From: Pseudoalteromonas rubra
GTDB taxonomy: Bacteria > Pseudomonadota > Gammaproteobacteria > Enterobacterales > Alteromonadaceae
DNA: 64,000 nucleotides
Reading direction: 5' to 3'
Assembly (NCBI RefSeq): GCF_000238295.3
Contig: NZ_AHCD03000027.1
Span: 124,001-188,000 of the forward strand
The notes under the pieces: generated by a model
Seen by the model: only the letters and a program-made list of their open reading frames with translations
The model's database searches: none
What the model was told of the DNA's origin: nothing
Made by a program: the position numbers and the translations under genes
In this document: one piece after another, positions 63,153 through 64,000 of the stretch
Layout: every line of letters begins with the position of its first letter
How positions within the stretch are numbered: position 1 is the stretch's first letter

Positions 63153-64000
63153 TCAGGCGCCGGTTTTATTGTCTCCCCATTGCTGTATTTTGCGATACAG
63201 CGTTGACGGGCTGACTTCTAGTAAACTGGCTGCTTTCACCACATTGTCATCGCATGCTGCAATGGCCTTTTCTATGGCGATACGTTCAACCTCGGCGAGA
63301 GAACAAATCTGATTGGCAGAGGGGACATCTGATGACTGTGGGGCTGCATAGCCACTTTCCTGCACTGCCACCGGTTGCGGCATTGGTGTGCTCTGAGTTA
63401 CAGAGGCGTTGCCTGATTGACCATTGAGTAAAGCCTGGGCATCGCTCGGCTTGAGCTTAAGCTGCATTTGTAACGTGTCTTCGGTGATGAGGGGACCATC
63501 GGACATTACCACACAGCTGTGGATCAGGTTTTCGAGCTGACGTACATTACCCGGCCAGTCATAATTTACGATGAGTTGTTCGGCGGCAGATGAAAAACCA
63601 ACAAAGACTTTGTTCTCGATTTCACTGAACTTGCTCAAAAAGTGCTGCGCAATTTGCAAGGCATCGTGATCTCGTTCATGCAATGCGGGCAAATCAATGG
63701 CAATGACGTTCAGACGGTAAAACAAGTCTTCACGTAACCGCTGATCGGCAATGGCCTGATGCGGTTCACGGTTGGTCGCACAGATAAAACGCACATCGAC
63801 CTTTTCTTCTTTGCCGCTGCCGACCTTCTGGAAAGTACCTGACTGGACAAAACGCAAGATCTTAGCCTGCAGGTTCATGTCCATTTCGCCGATTTCATCT
63901 AAAAACAGGGTGCCGCCGTCGGCTTGTGTGGCAGCGCCATCGCGGTTCGTGACGGCCCCCGAGAATGCGCCTTTAATGTGACCAAAGATTTCTGATTCCA
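63153..64000 (-). CDS. Sigma-54-dependent transcriptional activator, N-terminal part outside the window
   Basis: C-terminal 282 residues of an enhancer-binding protein; the frame is open to the window edge. The AAA+ domain shows GAFSGAV (GAFTGA loop, sigma-54 contact), [11 protein letters not shown] (Walker B), [19 protein letters not shown] and [13 protein letters not shown] Fis-type HTH ends the protein ([29 protein letters not shown]). The Walker A and any receiver domain lie outside the window. Its position beside the polysaccharide genes, one of which has a sigma-54 promoter, suggests it controls them, as VpsR- and SypG-type regulators do in vibrios. Confidence 0.93.
   Translation of the reverse strand, partial: ESEIFGHIKGAFSGAVTNRDGAATQADGGTLFLDEIGEMDMNLQAKILRFVQSGTFQKVGSGKEEKVDVRFICATNREPHQAIADQRLREDLFYRLNVIAIDLPALHERDHDALQIAQHFLSKFSEIENKVFVGFSSAAEQLIVNYDWPGNVRQLENLIHSCVVMSDGPLITEDTLQMQLKLKPSDAQALLNGQSGNASVTQSTPMPQPVAVQESGYAAPQSSDVPSANQICSLAEVERIAIEKAIAACDDNVVKAASLLEVSPSTLYRKIQQWGDNKTGA

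Overview
The window looks like chromosomal DNA of a marine gammaproteobacterium, most likely Pseudoalteromonas or a close Alteromonadales relative. The evidence is the gene set and order: argS, pdxH and a TatD-like gene; ytjB divergent from serB; pdhR-aceE-aceF-lpdA with a three-lipoyl E2; many small exported proteins; a MITE-like repeat with ATACCAATTT ends; and a large trans-AT polyketide cluster. This assignment is inference, because no rRNA or other marker gene is present.

Layout. 1-5.7 kb holds housekeeping genes (argS 3' part, pdxH, TatD-family hydrolase, ytjB, serB) plus a small double-glycine-type peptide gene and a small exported protein. 5.8-30.0 kb is one minus-strand biosynthetic operon in the order PfaD-like trans-enoylreductase, trans-acting malonyl acyltransferase, carbamoyltransferase, then a 6,600-residue trans-AT PKS/NRPS. 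The megasynthase reads KS-DH-KR-MT-ACP / KS-KR-ACP / C-A-PCP / KS-KR-ACP / KS-KR-ACP / thioester reductase. The adenylation domain carries the ten-residue code DFWNIGMVHK, which I recognise as the threonine code. No AT domain and no loading module is embedded. The expected product is a short methylated polyketide joined to threonine, extended twice, released by reduction as an aldehyde or alcohol, and probably O-carbamoylated. I cannot match it to a known compound.

30.4-35.3 kb holds accessory genes: an unrecognised protein, an M74-type murein endopeptidase, an exported S33 peptidase, and two small exported proteins related to the one at 5.3 kb. 35.1-42.4 kb is the pyruvate dehydrogenase operon, with a near-perfect PdhR box upstream of pdhR. 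42.4-45.5 kb has a MITE-like element followed by an exact 1,369-bp tandem duplication of a serine beta-lactamase-family gene; the first copy has lost its true C terminus. 45.7-49.3 kb is a translationally coupled pair of P-loop ATPase genes, the second with wHTH and TPR-like regions, preceded by an operator-like inverted repeat; this could be a defence or signalling system.

49.6-56.5 kb encodes secreted enzymes (M20 amidohydrolase, Tat-exported BBE-type flavoprotein, calcineurin-like phosphatase with duplicated C-terminal modules), a Rap1a/Tai-like small protein and a NYN-domain protein. 56.4-62.9 kb is a compact Wzx/Wzy-type exopolysaccharide cluster (flippase, GT2, Wza-like, Wzz-like, polymerase). 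A good sigma-54 promoter match lies just upstream of the wza-like gene. The window ends inside a sigma-54 activator gene (63.15-64.0 kb), so an activator and a likely target promoter sit about 3 kb apart.

I saw no tRNA, rRNA, CRISPR array, prophage or transposase gene.
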